Below are positions 7,818 to 16,429 of a stretch of DNA of 21,929 nt, one piece after another. Position numbers and translations under genes: made by a program. Every line of letters starts with the position of its first letter. The first letter of the stretch is position 1. The stretch comes from an uncultured Candidatus Altimarinota bacterium (GTDB taxonomy: Bacteria; Patescibacteriota; Gracilibacteria; BD1-5; UBA6164), in assembly GCA_937864995.1 (NCBI GenBank), contig CALMDL010000354.1, forward strand, positions 1 through 21,929, written 5' to 3'. The notes under the pieces were generated by a model. That model was not told where the DNA came from and did no database searches. It worked only from the letters and a program-made list of their open reading frames with translations.

Positions 7818-8200
7818 GTGAAATAGAACCACTGTCCCAATGAAAAAGAGTATTGCATAAATGATGGGCAGAAAATGATGAAAGGCAAAAATGGCTTCAA
7901 TATCTATTAGATAATTGAGGTGAGGATGCAATGAGAACTTTTCTAGCTGAAAATTGAACAATGTGAATCACTAGGAAGAGTGGATTAGTTTGAGCTAATT
8001 GATACAGAGATTATGGAATATGCCAAATAAATGCTGGTTATCACCCAGAAATCTTGTGAAATTGAAAAGATTATTTTGTAGATTGGTTTTATGATCCATA
8101 TAAACAGATGGACTATTGTATAAAAAAGTTTAAATGATGAACTAAATTTTATGCATATAAACATAGATTTGCAAGAACAAGAGATATAATAGTATATTAA
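7784..8200 (+). CDS. Lysozyme-like domain, 138 aa, expressed by -1 frameshift (or internal start)
   Basis: The frame is open from 7775, upstream of the slippery site, to TAA at 8198-8200 and has no ATG until 7931. The sequence looks like a lysozyme/soluble lytic transglycosylase fold: R-T-F-L-A-E-N-G (probable catalytic Glu at 7949-7951), then G-Y-R-D-Y-G-I-C-Q-I-N-A-G-Y-H-P (the GLxQIN-like core), then D-W-F-Y-D-P-Y and K-K-F-K-G-G-T-K-F-Y-A-Y near the end. This architecture resembles small peptidoglycan hydrolases I know from CPR bacteria and their phages. ATG at 7931 would give an 89-residue form beginning just before the catalytic Glu and lacking the conserved WAENDERQKWLQYLL helix, so the frameshift product is favoured. 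Role: cell-wall degradation for lysis or entry. Confidence 0.6.
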
Positions 8201-8209
8201 TTTTTAAAT

Positions 8210-8752
8210 ATGAATAAAATGAGTGATTTTAATAATTATTTAGCTTATTTAGATGCAACAAAAAATAGAGAAATAGGTAATTGTTGTAGTAATGAAGGTA
8301 TGAGTATAGAAGAAGCTAGATTAAAAATAATGGAACATTCAGCTCAAGAGTGATTAAGAATAATTGAGCAGAATAAATATATCAATAGAGAAGTTCATTT
8401 GTTAAGTGATGAACTCAGAAAAAAGGACTATGATTTAGAAGAAAAAACAGAAATTCTTAATAAATATATTGAAACTTTTGGTAAATATGAAATAGTAGAA
8501 GAGAGATATGCTACTTCTTTTAGGAAAGAAAAAACAATAAAAATGCCAGAAACTAATTCTTACAAATTTTATAAAAAAGTTTTCAATGATGATACTTACT
8601 GAAATTTTTCAATCCCAGCTTGAAAGATAATTAATTTATCTATTGAAGTTCTAGATTGAAGTTATCAAATTTTATCTAGAAAAGTTAAAGATAAAAAAGT
8701 AAAAGAAGAAAAAATATCTACTAAAACTACTAAAAAATGAAAGATAAAATAA
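8210..8752 (+). CDS. Hypothetical coiled-coil protein with basic tail, 180 aa
   Basis: Frame from ATG at 8210 (ATG again at 8219) to TAA at 8750-8752. Residues 30-90 are charged helix with coiled-coil character (SIEEARLKIMEH, ELRKKDYDLEEKTEIL). The C-terminal half has beta-like segments (YGNFSIPAGKIINLSIEVLD) and a Lys-rich tail (KVKDKKVKEEKISTKTTKKG). The basic tail could bind nucleic acid or the envelope. Its last 16 bases overlap the exonuclease gene. No family is recognised. Confidence 0.6.
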
Positions 8753-9486
8753 TATTTTTGGATACAGAAACTACAGATACTAGTCCAGAACCTTGAATGA
8801 TACAATTATGATACATTGTGTGTGACTTACATTTTAATGAAATAAAAAGAGAAAATCTATTTTTTCATTTAGAAGATAAGGAAATAGATATTTGAGCTAT
8901 GGCTATTCATCACATAACTCCAAAAATTCTAACTGAAAAATTAAAACAAGATTCAAGAGATAATAAAGAAAAGAAAAATCTAGCAATAGAAGATTTTAAA
9001 AATGCTTATCTAGTTGCCCATAATTCTCCTTTTGATAAAAATGTTTTGACTTGTAATTGAGTTATTACAGAAGATGATCAATGGATAGATTCATATAATA
9101 TAGCATATTCTATATTCACAGATGATGATATGAAACACTCTTTACAATATTTAAGATATTATTTTAAATGTGAATTTGAAGAAATTATTGATGCTCATGA
9201 TGCAATATCAGATGTTATAGTATTAAAGGAAGTTTTTAGAAAAATATATGAAAAATATATGGAAACTTGAACTTGATGAAATCCTTTTGAGGAATTAGTT
9301 GAACAGACTTCATTTTGAATAATTTTAAGAAAATGGATGTTTGGTAAATATAATTGAAGAAGTATTGAAGAAACTTTTAAGATAGATAGATGATATTTTG
9401 AGTGGATGTATGGACAAAAAAAGAAGGACTGAAATACTGATGATGCAGTTTTTAATACATTAAAACATTACTTATGATTGAAGTAA
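8737..9486 (+). CDS. DEDDh 3'-5' exonuclease (DnaQ-like) with C-terminal DUF3820-like domain, 249 aa
   Basis: Exo I: I-F-L-D9-T-E11-T. Exo II: A-H-N-S-P-F-D100. Exo III: A-H154-D-A-I-S-D159. All four acidic residues and the catalytic His are present, giving an RNase T/DnaQ-type proofreading or degradative exonuclease acting on ssDNA or RNA with two metals. Between I and II sits A-I-H-H-I-T-P, a common motif in this family. The C-terminal 50 residues, W-M-F-G-K-Y-N-G-R (200-208) to Y-F-E-W-M-Y-G, match the pattern of the DUF3820-type module (F-G-K-Y-K-G ... Y-L-x-W) that often accompanies these exonucleases. The start at 8737 overlaps the previous gene by 16 bases. It likely helps replication, repair or host-DNA turnover. 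Confidence 0.8.
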
Positions 9487-9668
9487 CATATGAAGTCTAT
9501 AGATTTTGACAATGGCATAAAAATCATTATATGACTCAAGTATCTAATACTAATTGATTAGGAAAAATTAAATGGTTTAAAACTTATTTGGAAAAAATAG
9601 CATATAAAAATGATTATTGACCAATAAAAAATTTAAAATATAAAATATTAAAAGAAGTATGAAATTAA
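9474..9668 (+). CDS. Small basic hypothetical protein, 64 aa
   Basis: ATG at 9474 lies inside the end of the exonuclease gene (13-base overlap), and the TAA at 9666-9668 lies inside the start of the methyltransferase gene. Rich in Lys, Tyr, Trp and Asn (VYRFGQWHKNHYMTQVSNTN, 8-27), so probably a small nucleic-acid-binding protein. The head-to-tail overlap on both sides argues that it is a real, coupled gene. No family is recognised. Confidence 0.6.
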
Positions 9669-10393
9669 TAAATTGAGATTGTTTAGAAGAAATGAAACAT
9701 ATACAAGATAAATCAATAGATATGATTTTATGTGATTTGCCTTATTGAACTACTCAAAATAAAGCAGATATAATTTTACCTTTTGAGTTATTATGGGGGC
9801 AATATGAAAGAATAATAAAAGATAATTGAGCTATTATATTATTTTGACAATGATTATTTTTCATAGATTTAGTAAAATCTAATAGAAAGTTATTTAGATA
9901 TGATTTAATTTGGAATAAAGAACTTACTACTTGATTTTTAAATGCTAAAAGAATGCCATTAAGACAACACGAACAAATAGCAGTTTTTTATAAAAAATTA
10001 CCTACATATAATCCACAATTTAAAAAAGGTAAACCATTACATTGAAGATGAAAAAGTTATTTAAAAAAAGAAAATATCAATAATAACTATTGAGATTTTA
10101 AACAATTAGAAGATAATAGAAAATGAAGCATAGAGAAATATCCTACTTCTATTTTAACTTACAAGAAACCACACCCTAGTATTGCTAAACATAGAACTGA
10201 AAAACCAGTTGAATTACTAGAAGACTTAATACTTACTTATAGTAATAATTGAGATTTAATACTAGATAATTGTATGTGAGCTTGAAGTTGTGGGTTAGCT
10301 TGTAAAAACACTAACAGAGATTTTATTTGAATTGAGTTAAATAAAGAATATTTTGACATAGCTAATAATAGAATTAACAATGAAAATAACTAG
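9659..10393 (+). CDS. DNA methyltransferase (N4/N6 amino-MTase, beta type), 244 aa
   Basis: Motif IV comes first: C-D26-L-P-Y-G (D-P-P-Y variant of the catalytic motif). Motif I comes near the C-terminus: D203-N-C-M-G-A-G-S-C-G, the SAM-binding F/D-x-G-x-G loop, with L-A-C-K following and F-I-G-I-E-L at the motif II strand. The IV-before-I order is that of beta-class amino-MTases, which methylate adenine N6 or cytosine N4. Several required Gly are UGA-encoded. R-M-P-L-R-Q-H-E (about 101-108) resembles the stretch after motif IV in RsrI/MboII-type enzymes. No restriction nuclease lies beside it, so it is an orphan MTase, likely protecting phage DNA. ATG at 9659 overlaps the previous gene by 10 bases. 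Confidence 0.8.
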
Positions 10394-10847
10394 AAATCCT
10401 AGAAAAGAAGTAGATAATTTTCTTCTACATTTAAATCTTTTCATGAGAAAAAATAGTAGAATTTTAACTGAGGAAAATATTTTTGATTTAATTTTTCCAT
10501 TTAAAGCAGTAAAAGCTAGTTCATTTGCTCCTACAGATGAACTAGAATTACAATCTTTAGTTTCACATATTAATTCTGCTACTACAAGAAATAAAATAAA
10601 AACAAGGAGAAAAAGTAATTATGTCAGAAGATGTTGATATAAAATAGAGTATCAAATAGTAAAATGAGAATCATATGAAGAAATTTTTACTAGATTACTT
10701 ATCAAAAAAAACTGACTTATTGAATTTCATTGACTTATATTAGATAATTTTTATGAAAATAATCCTGCAAAAGAATTTATAATTCCAAAAGATTATTGAA
10801 AAATAAGTAATGATAGATATTATAATGGAGAATATAAAATAATTTAA
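10380..10847 (+). CDS. Hypothetical protein, 155 aa
   Basis: ATG at 10380 overlaps the methyltransferase end by 14 bases; TAA at 10845-10847. The N-terminus is basic and helical ([20 protein letters not shown]), the centre contains TRNKIKTRRKSNYVRRC (about 69-85), a strongly basic patch that may bind DNA, and the last 70 residues contain several UGA-encoded Gly. The span between two MTases is compatible with a modification-related function, but no domain is recognisable. Confidence 0.6.
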
Positions 10848-10852
10848 AAAAA

Positions 10853-11439
10853 ATGAGTTCAACAAATAGAAGTAATGCTAGAGATGCACATATTGCTGAT
10901 TATTATAAAACACCTCTCAAGCCTATTGAAGATTTTCTTACTAAATTTTGTTATGAAGAAAATCTAAAATTGGAAAATAAGAAAATTTTAGATCCTTGTG
11001 CTTGATGAGATATTAATAATCCTATGAGTTATCCAACTGTTTTAACAAAATTATGAGCAAATAATATTAAAACTAATGATATTAGAGAAGATAGTCCTGC
11101 TGAGTATCATCAAGACTTCTTATCTTCTACATTACAAAATGTTTATGATATAGTCATCACTAATCCTCCATTTAATATTGCTCAAGATATTATAGAAAAA
11201 GCACTCCAAGTTTGCAATAGGGGGGGTATGTCATTATGTTACTAAGATTAAACTACTTTTGAGGTAAAGTAAGGCAAGATTTTTGGAAGAATAATATGCC
11301 TTATAAATGTTATGTACATAATAGAAGAATGAGTTTTACAGATGATTGAAAAACTGATTCAATAGAATATTGTCACATGGTATGGAAAAAATGACATACT
11401 ACAAAAACAACTGAATTAAGTTTAATTTTTGATTTTTAA
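10853..11439 (+). CDS. Second DNA adenine methyltransferase, frame interrupted at a G7 tract
   Basis: The 5' part (10853-11245, 130 codons to TAA at 11243) carries motif I, D47-P-C-A-G-G, and the catalytic motif IV, N104-P-P-F107. The 3' part continues from 11227 to TAA at 11437-11439 (G-Y-V-I-M-L-L-R-L-N-Y-F, then W-M-V-W-K-K-G-like strands) in the -1 frame. The break is exactly at seven G (11220-11226) in otherwise AT-rich DNA. One additional G would restore N-R-G-G-Y-V-I-M-L-L, the expected post-motif IV strand, giving about 195 residues. Alternatives are -1 frameshifting on G GGG GGT (11221-11227), phase variation, or a homopolymer sequencing error. Target specificity cannot be read from sequence. 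Confidence 0.65.
11220..11226 (+). repeat. Homopolymer G7 tract in the methyltransferase gene
   Basis: Seven consecutive G in a region of very low GC. The frame is broken exactly here. The heptamer G GGG GGT (11221-11227) also fits the X XXY YYZ slippery pattern in the 0-frame, so three readings are possible: slipped-strand phase variation, programmed -1 frameshift, or assembly error. No other G run of this length was noticed in the window. Confidence 0.6.
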
Positions 11440-11441
11440 AA

Positions 11442-11627
11442 ATGCCTACAATTTACATAAATAAATATATAGATTGAACAAAAGATTTAACCTATCAAAT
11501 TTCTGATAGAAAAGATTTAGATTATTTTACTCAAAAAGAAATTTCAGATGAAGAATTTGCAAAATTATCTGATGATGTAAAAACTAATGTTGAGGAAATA
11601 AAGAATTTAATTAATAATATAATATAA
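11442..11627 (+). CDS. Small acidic hypothetical protein, 61 aa
   Basis: Frame from ATG at 11442, two bases after the methyltransferase stop, to TAA at 11625-11627. N-terminus MPTIYINKYIDGTKDLTYQ (one UGA Gly), then an acidic helical region (EISDEEFAKLSDDVKTNVEEI). No domain is recognised. Tight spacing supports translation with its neighbours. Confidence 0.55.
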
Positions 11628-11629
11628 AA

Positions 11630-11836
11630 ATGGATAAAATACAAGATTATCATATAACAACTTTGTTATATTTAGTTGCTGCATTAATTTTTTTCTTATC
11701 TTTATTTGCATTTCTTAATTTAGATGCACAAAGAATAAGAGCATATGAAATAGAATGTGTTAAAAATTGATGAGAAATGGTAAGGTCACTTTTGCCTTGA
11801 GAGAGAATAGCTACTAAAATGTGTACTAAAAAATAA
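11630..11836 (+). CDS. Small membrane protein with Cys-rich tail, 68 aa
   Basis: Frame from ATG at 11630 to TAA at 11834-11836. After a short polar start, TTLLYLVAALIFFLSLFAFL (about 10-29) forms one transmembrane segment, followed by a charged 35-residue tail with two Cys (IECVKNGGEMVRS; TKMCTKK). Three Gly are UGA-encoded. Topology is probably a single-span inner-membrane protein. It is the last gene before the promoter-like element at 11845-11876. Confidence 0.6.
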
Positions 11837-11844
11837 ATAAAATT

Positions 11845-11876
11845 TTGCCTTTTATATTTTATAGATATACTAAGGA
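11845..11876 (+). promoter_or_regulatory. Promoter-like element upstream of the primase/helicase unit
   Basis: AGATATACTAAGGA (11863-11876) is the same 14-mer as at 605-618 and contains TATACT (11866-11871). A TTGCCT hexamer lies at 11845-11850, 15 bp upstream (TTTGCC at 11844 gives 16), a more usual -35/-10 spacing than the first copy. A second TATACT is at 11879-11884. The element sits in a 67-bp gap, so it likely starts transcription of the genes from 11904 on. Confidence 0.5.
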
Positions 11877-11903
11877 CTATACTTTTTAAAATAAAATGAA
11901 TAT

Positions 11904-12167
11904 ATGGGATATGAAAATAAAATTCTATTAAGAGTTCGTGTTGACAGAAATTGATGGTTTAATTTTTCTAAATGAAACCATAGAGTCCAACTTTGTGGAG
12001 ATACAAGAAAAGACTGATTTTTCTTAAAACAATATGCAGAAAAGCTAGGTAAAAAAGATTTTATGAAAGATTTTACTGAGATTTTAACTGCTATGGAAGC
12101 TGATTGAAATCAACCAATTTTTACTCTATATGAATTACCAGAAATAATCAATGGAGATCTTAAATAA
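11904..12167 (+). CDS. Small hypothetical protein, 87 aa
   Basis: The start is ATG at 11904. An ATG at 11896 is in a different frame and stops after a few codons. TAA at 12165-12167. N-terminal half beta-like and basic (ENKILLRVRVDRNGWFNFSK, about 4-23), then a helical middle (FLKQYAEKLGKKDFMKDF) and an acidic end. UGA codons encode four of its Gly. It is the first gene after the promoter-like element and is followed by the large P-loop protein. Function unknown. Confidence 0.6.
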
Positions 12168-12182
12168 TAACTGAAGTTTTAT

Positions 12183-14600
12183 ATGAATAATGCTAACTGA
12201 AGATTTACTATTAACTTAAAGAAAAAAATTCTAGTATCAGATGAAATGCAATTCATAGATGAATTAGAATTATCAAAAGAAATATGATATGAGTTTCCTC
12301 ATTATTTTGCAGGAGACAATATTTCTTGATATAAAGCTGTTATTATAGAAGTAGATATTAATGATATAGATTATGTAAAGGAGTTGTATAATATAACACC
12401 AAATACAATATATGGACATGATAACATAAAATTCCATTTAGTATTTAATTTTAAAAAAATTTTAAATACCTATGATTATAAAAGAGTATCAGAAACATTA
12501 GCTTTTTTATATAATTGAACAGCATTAGAATATCATTTCTATCCAGTAAATTGAATTACAACAGAAAATATTACAGAAACCATAGATGACAATTTAATAG
12601 ATATATGTACAAAAATATATTTTTACAGAGAAAAAGAAATTACATATCAGAAAGTTTTTACAATTAGTGAATATGATAGATATATAGAAGCTAATAATAT
12701 TAATATAGCTGAAGTAATAGAAAAAATATATGAAAAAGATACACTTACAGCTACAACTTTAATTTCTGGAATTGATATAAGATATAATATACATAAAGAC
12801 CACTGAAATTGTTTTGAGCTTGTAATGAATTACTATTCTTCAATAGAAAAAACAAAGAATTTTTTTCTTGAAAATTTTGAAATTCAATTTGAAAATATTA
12901 ATCCATTTGACCATACTAAGTCGCAAAAATGATTTGTAATTACTGAATGACAAAATTTATTTTTAGATAAGTTCTGATATTTTACATTAGATTGAAATTG
13001 AAAGAAAAAACAATTAACTGATTTTTATATTAAAGTTCATAATAAAATTATTTTAAATAATGGAAAACATCATTTTATAGTTTCATTAATAAATGAATCA
13101 GAATGAGTAGAAACAAAGAAAATAATATGGGAGAATAGAACTTCTACTTGAACCTTTTCAGATTTTATACAAGCTTATTGACCTTATCATTATTATTGAA
13201 CAGCTCCTTTTATTAAAGAAATTCATAGATTAATATCTTGAATTAAGCAAGTAGCTGAAATTAAGCAGATAATTTGATATTGACATCATAAAGATGAAAA
13301 TGTAATAATTTTCAAAAATTGAGTTTGGGATATGGAACATAAAATGTTCACAAGAAAAAAAGATGAAGACGATGATTTTTATTATAAGCACGACTGAACT
13401 TGATTTTGGGTAACAGATAAACAAGCAAATAATCTATCAGATATACTAACTGAAGGTGTTCCTTATCTTGATTTAAATAAAATATCTGAATTAGATGATA
13501 TGATAGATTTTATGGGAAAATTATATGCAGATAATTCTGGTTCATATTTAATTTTTCTAGCATTTGGTATGATGTGATATTTACTTTATTGAGACCAATC
13601 TAAACAATTCCCATTAATATTCACTAGATGAATAACTGGTTCTGGTAAAACTGCATATAATGAATTATTGCAGAGAATTTGGGGAATTAAAAAAGCATGA
13701 AGTGATTTTGAAAATTCTACATTATTCACAATGACTGTAACTTTATCTTACTTAATTAAATTTCCATATTTTATCTCTGAATATAGAGAAGCTGCTTCAA
13801 TGAGGTTGCAAAAAGTTTGAACATTAAGATCAGTTTTTGATAAAATATCTCAAACAAAGTGAAGAGCCGATCAATCAGTTGTTAAATATGATTATGTTGC
13901 TATTCCAGTTTTAGATTGAGAAGAAATGATAGTTGATTGAGCTTTGAGAACAAGAAGTATCCAATATCAATTATTAAGAAAACATAAGATCCAATGAAAT
14001 TTTAACAAGATTTTAAGAGATTGATGAGGTATTTTGGATACTATTTTATTCACTTATTTATCAAAAAGTAAGTGAGAAAAATATCAAGAATATTTAGATG
14101 AAGGCTATGAAATATTTAAACCTTTAACAAGTCAAAATAGAATTGCTCAAAATATTGCAAGTATATATGCTTGATGTATGTGTTTTGATCATTCTAAAAA
14201 AAATAAAGAAGACTATATATTAGTATTATCAGAGGTCGTAGAATTTCAAGAAGAAGATGTTCTACAAAATTCCACAAGTATGCAAATTATTAAAGTAATG
14301 GGTAAGTTTCTAGAAAATACTTACACTACTTGAGTTTTTGTAAGAAAAAATGATATAGTAATTAGTCGGAATACTCTTGAGGATTATGTATCCAAATACA
14401 GAGTAGAAACTACTTTAAAAATCAATTCATATAAAGAGCATTTGATAGCTATGTGATTTAATATAGATTTCATAGAAATATGAGAATCATATATAGAATG
14501 AGTTGTTATACCATTCACAATCATACCAAAACATTTATTAGTTCATCATGAAGTTTATAAATGATATAAAGATTGGAAAAATTTAAATAATATTGAATAA
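12183..14600 (+). CDS. Large P-loop replication protein (primase/helicase-like), 805 aa
   Basis: One open frame with dozens of UGA codons, from ATG at 12183 to TAA at 14598-14600. Walker A: G483-I-T-G-S-G-K-T490, preceded by F-P-L-I-F-T-R, the pattern of phage/plasmid DUF927-like or superfamily 3-type replicative ATPases. I-S-E-Y-R-E-A (about 530-536, after a hydrophobic strand) is a plausible Walker B. P-V-L-D-G-E-E and R-T-R-S-I-Q-Y further on resemble sensor/arginine-finger elements. The first 150 residues contain V-D-I-N-D-I-D and K-F-H-L-V-F, conceivably a degenerate primase (PrimPol) domain, which I cannot confirm. The most likely role is unwinding at the phage origin, perhaps coupled to primer synthesis together with the CHC2 protein at 6494. 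Confidence 0.7.
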
Positions 14601-14604
14601 TAAA

Positions 14605-15105
14605 ATGGATTATAATACTAGAAGAGCTATTATTAGAAGAGTTAAGCAAGGCTGAAATATGAAATCAGCCTTTAGTTTAATGAAAAAAGATAGTAAATAT
14701 AAAAATCTTAGTTATTCATCATTTCTCTTAGTAAGAGAAGATTATCTAAGAAAACAAGTTCAAGATTGATATAAATGGTGCAATGTTTGTTGATGTGAAC
14801 ATCCTTATACTTATGAAGTTTTTGGATATAATTGATTCAATACTGACTGAACAAGAAGATTACATTCTGTATGTTTATATGCTAGAAATCGTATAAAGAA
14901 AAATATTATAATAATGAGGTGAGAAAAATATGAAGCAATGAAAGAAGTACAAAGAAGAAATCGTATAAAAAATAAATTGAGGTGGAATAGAAAAAAAATT
15001 AATGAAATGACTCCAGAAGAACAAGAAAAACAAAGAGATAAACGGAGGAAATATAGTGCAGATAAATATTTAAGACTAAAAAATGTGAAGAAAAAAACTA
15101 AATAG
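14605..15105 (+). CDS. Basic zinc-binding protein, possibly HNH/treble-clef nuclease-like, 166 aa
   Basis: From ATG at 14605, four bases after the previous stop, to TAG at 15103-15105. K-W-C-N-V-C-G-C-E-H (about 58-67) is followed by R-R-L-H-S-V-C-L-Y-A-R-N-R about 20 residues later, a CxxC...H...C arrangement reminiscent of treble-clef zinc folds found in phage HNH and endonuclease VII-like proteins. The C-terminal 65 residues are extremely basic and helical. A catalytic D/H pair of the HNH type is not obvious, so a non-enzymatic DNA-binding role is equally possible. The final 23 bases overlap the next gene. Confidence 0.5.
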
Positions 15106-15310
15106 TAAAAATATATCTGAATGGGTCTGATTAAAATGTAGATATATTTGAAAAATAGAATGAATTTCTAGAATAGTTCTATATGAGGGAATTATATTAG
15201 AAGATTTATGAGAACAAGTGAAATGTGAAATGGTAGATAGATACATTTATTCAAGTGATGATTTATTTGAAATTACTCTTCCAAAAAAATGAGTAACTAT
15301 AACTAAATAA
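15083..15310 (+). CDS. Small hypothetical protein, 75 aa, second codon UGA
   Basis: ATG at 15083 is directly followed by UGA (M-G-R-K-K-L-N), as in the gene at 1556; standard decoding would hide the gene altogether. It reads through eight UGA codons to TAA at 15308-15310. Beta-like segments (LKCRYIGKIEGISRIVLYEG, about 17-36) and a Thr/Lys end. It overlaps the preceding gene by 23 bases. No family is recognised. Confidence 0.6.
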
Positions 15311-15312
15311 AA

Positions 15313-15501
15313 ATGAATATACCTAGTTTAACTAAAGAAGCCTTAGCTAATGCAATAGAGGAAGCTAAATATCTAAATAGTAAAGAGCATAGAGATAAAA
15401 GTGCTGAACTAATGTGAAAGATAATGAGATGAGAATTATTACCTGAAAAAATAGAATTAAAAAAGAAACTTTATGAACATCCCTTTAGTAAATATAAATA
15501 A
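15313..15501 (+). CDS. Small helical hypothetical protein, 62 aa
   Basis: ATG at 15313, two bases after the preceding stop; TAA at 15499-15501. It is mostly charged helix (LTKEALANAIEEAKYLNSKE, about 6-25), followed by a Lys-rich stretch. Two Gly are UGA-encoded. It is too short for a domain call; position suggests co-expression with the nuclease that follows. Confidence 0.55.
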
Positions 15502-15505
15502 AAAT

Positions 15506-15919
15506 ATGTTCCCAGAAATATGAAATTTTCAACTTAAATGAAACTATAAAAAATGATCTATTGAAAAAGGTTTTGAAAAAGAAATAATGAGCCTTTTGAG
15601 ATGATTAAGAAATTATATTTGTTTTAAACCACAAGATGTATGATTAGCAACTAAATTTTTAGATGTACATTTTATTACTGATAAATGAGTTTGTCATTGG
15701 TTAGAATTAAAACAAATACCTTGAGATACATTTAATGTTAAAAAATTTGAAGATGACCAAGTTATAGTTTTAAGAGAACTTGAAAAAAGAAACTCCGAGA
15801 TAGTTAGAGTGTGAATATACTCAATTAAACATAATGATTATAAAATATTAAAATTTTCTGAAATATGGAATAATCAAAATGAAAAATGAAGTGTTAAAAT
15901 ATTTGGTAAAAAGAAATAG
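15506..15919 (+). CDS. Probable PD-(D/E)XK nuclease (Holliday-junction-resolvase-like), 137 aa
   Basis: From ATG at 15506 to TAG at 15917-15919. The catalytic pattern of a minimal PD-(D/E)XK fold is present: an N-terminal helix containing S-I-E-K-G-F-E-K-E (Glu on the first helix), then K-F-L-D53-V-H-F-I and, on the next strand, W-L-E67-L-K69. Length and order match archaeal Hjc-like and phage RecU-like resolvases (120-140 aa). The activity would be metal-dependent cleavage of branched or ss/ds junction DNA, late in recombination. Six or more Gly are UGA-encoded. A restriction-type or VRR-NUC-like nuclease is the main alternative. Confidence 0.6.
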
Positions 15920-15920
15920 A

Positions 15921-16235
15921 ATGAATAAAGAAGAATTTAAAAAGAATTTTAAAGATACATTAGATAATATGTATAATATAATGGAAAGAAAAAATTCTGA
16001 TTATGCAAAAACTAGTGCATTTTGAAATTTTGAATTAGTAGAAAAATTATGAATTACTAGTATAGAAAAGTGAATATTAGTTAGAATGGCTGATAAAATG
16101 AGTAGAATTTCTACTTTAATTGACCAAGATGCAAAAGTAAAAGATGAATCAATAGCTGATACTTTACAAGATTTAGCTAATTATTCAGTAATTTTAAAAA
16201 TATATTTAGAATATGCAAACAAGAACAAAGAGTAA
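15921..16235 (+). CDS. DUF1599-like phage protein (nucleotide-metabolism associated), 104 aa
   Basis: From ATG at 15921, one base after the preceding stop, to TAA at 16233-16235. Distinctive pattern: K-N-S-D-Y-A (24-29), F-G-N-F-E-L, G-I-L-V-R-M-A-D-K-M-S-R-I (about 52-64), then D-E-S-I-A-D-T-L-Q-D-L-A-N-Y (78-91). This matches the D-Y-A ... R-x-x-D-K-x-x-R ... D-E-S-x-x-D-T-x-x-D-L-A-N-Y signature of the DUF1599/all-alpha NTP pyrophosphohydrolase-like family widespread in phages, where the acidic residues bind Mg-nucleotide. It likely cleanses or modifies a nucleotide pool during replication or base modification. The next gene overlaps its end by 23 bases. Confidence 0.7.
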
Positions 16236-16425
16236 AAGAACCTGAGATTGTCGTTGATGTAATAGAATGAGTATAAAAAAATCTGATTTTACAAGAAAAA
16301 CAATTTCTTGAACTCCTGTTTATACTTGTCCTTGGTGTTGATATTACAATAGTCCTGGAATATTTGAGGAACAAGTAAAAGTTCCTACAAGAAAATTAGT
16401 TTTTTGATATCCTATAACAAGATAA
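16213..16425 (+). CDS. Small zinc-ribbon protein, 70 aa
   Basis: ATG at 16213 inside the end of the previous gene; TAA at 16423-16425. Two CxxC knuckles: C13-R-G-C16 and C39-P-W-C42-G, the four-Cys spacing of a zinc ribbon. The second knuckle contains UGA (Gly43). The basic N-terminus (TRTKSKR) suggests nucleic-acid binding, as in transcription factors or phage regulatory ribbons. Five bases separate it from the following methyltransferase. Confidence 0.7.
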
Positions 16426-16429
16426 TACT

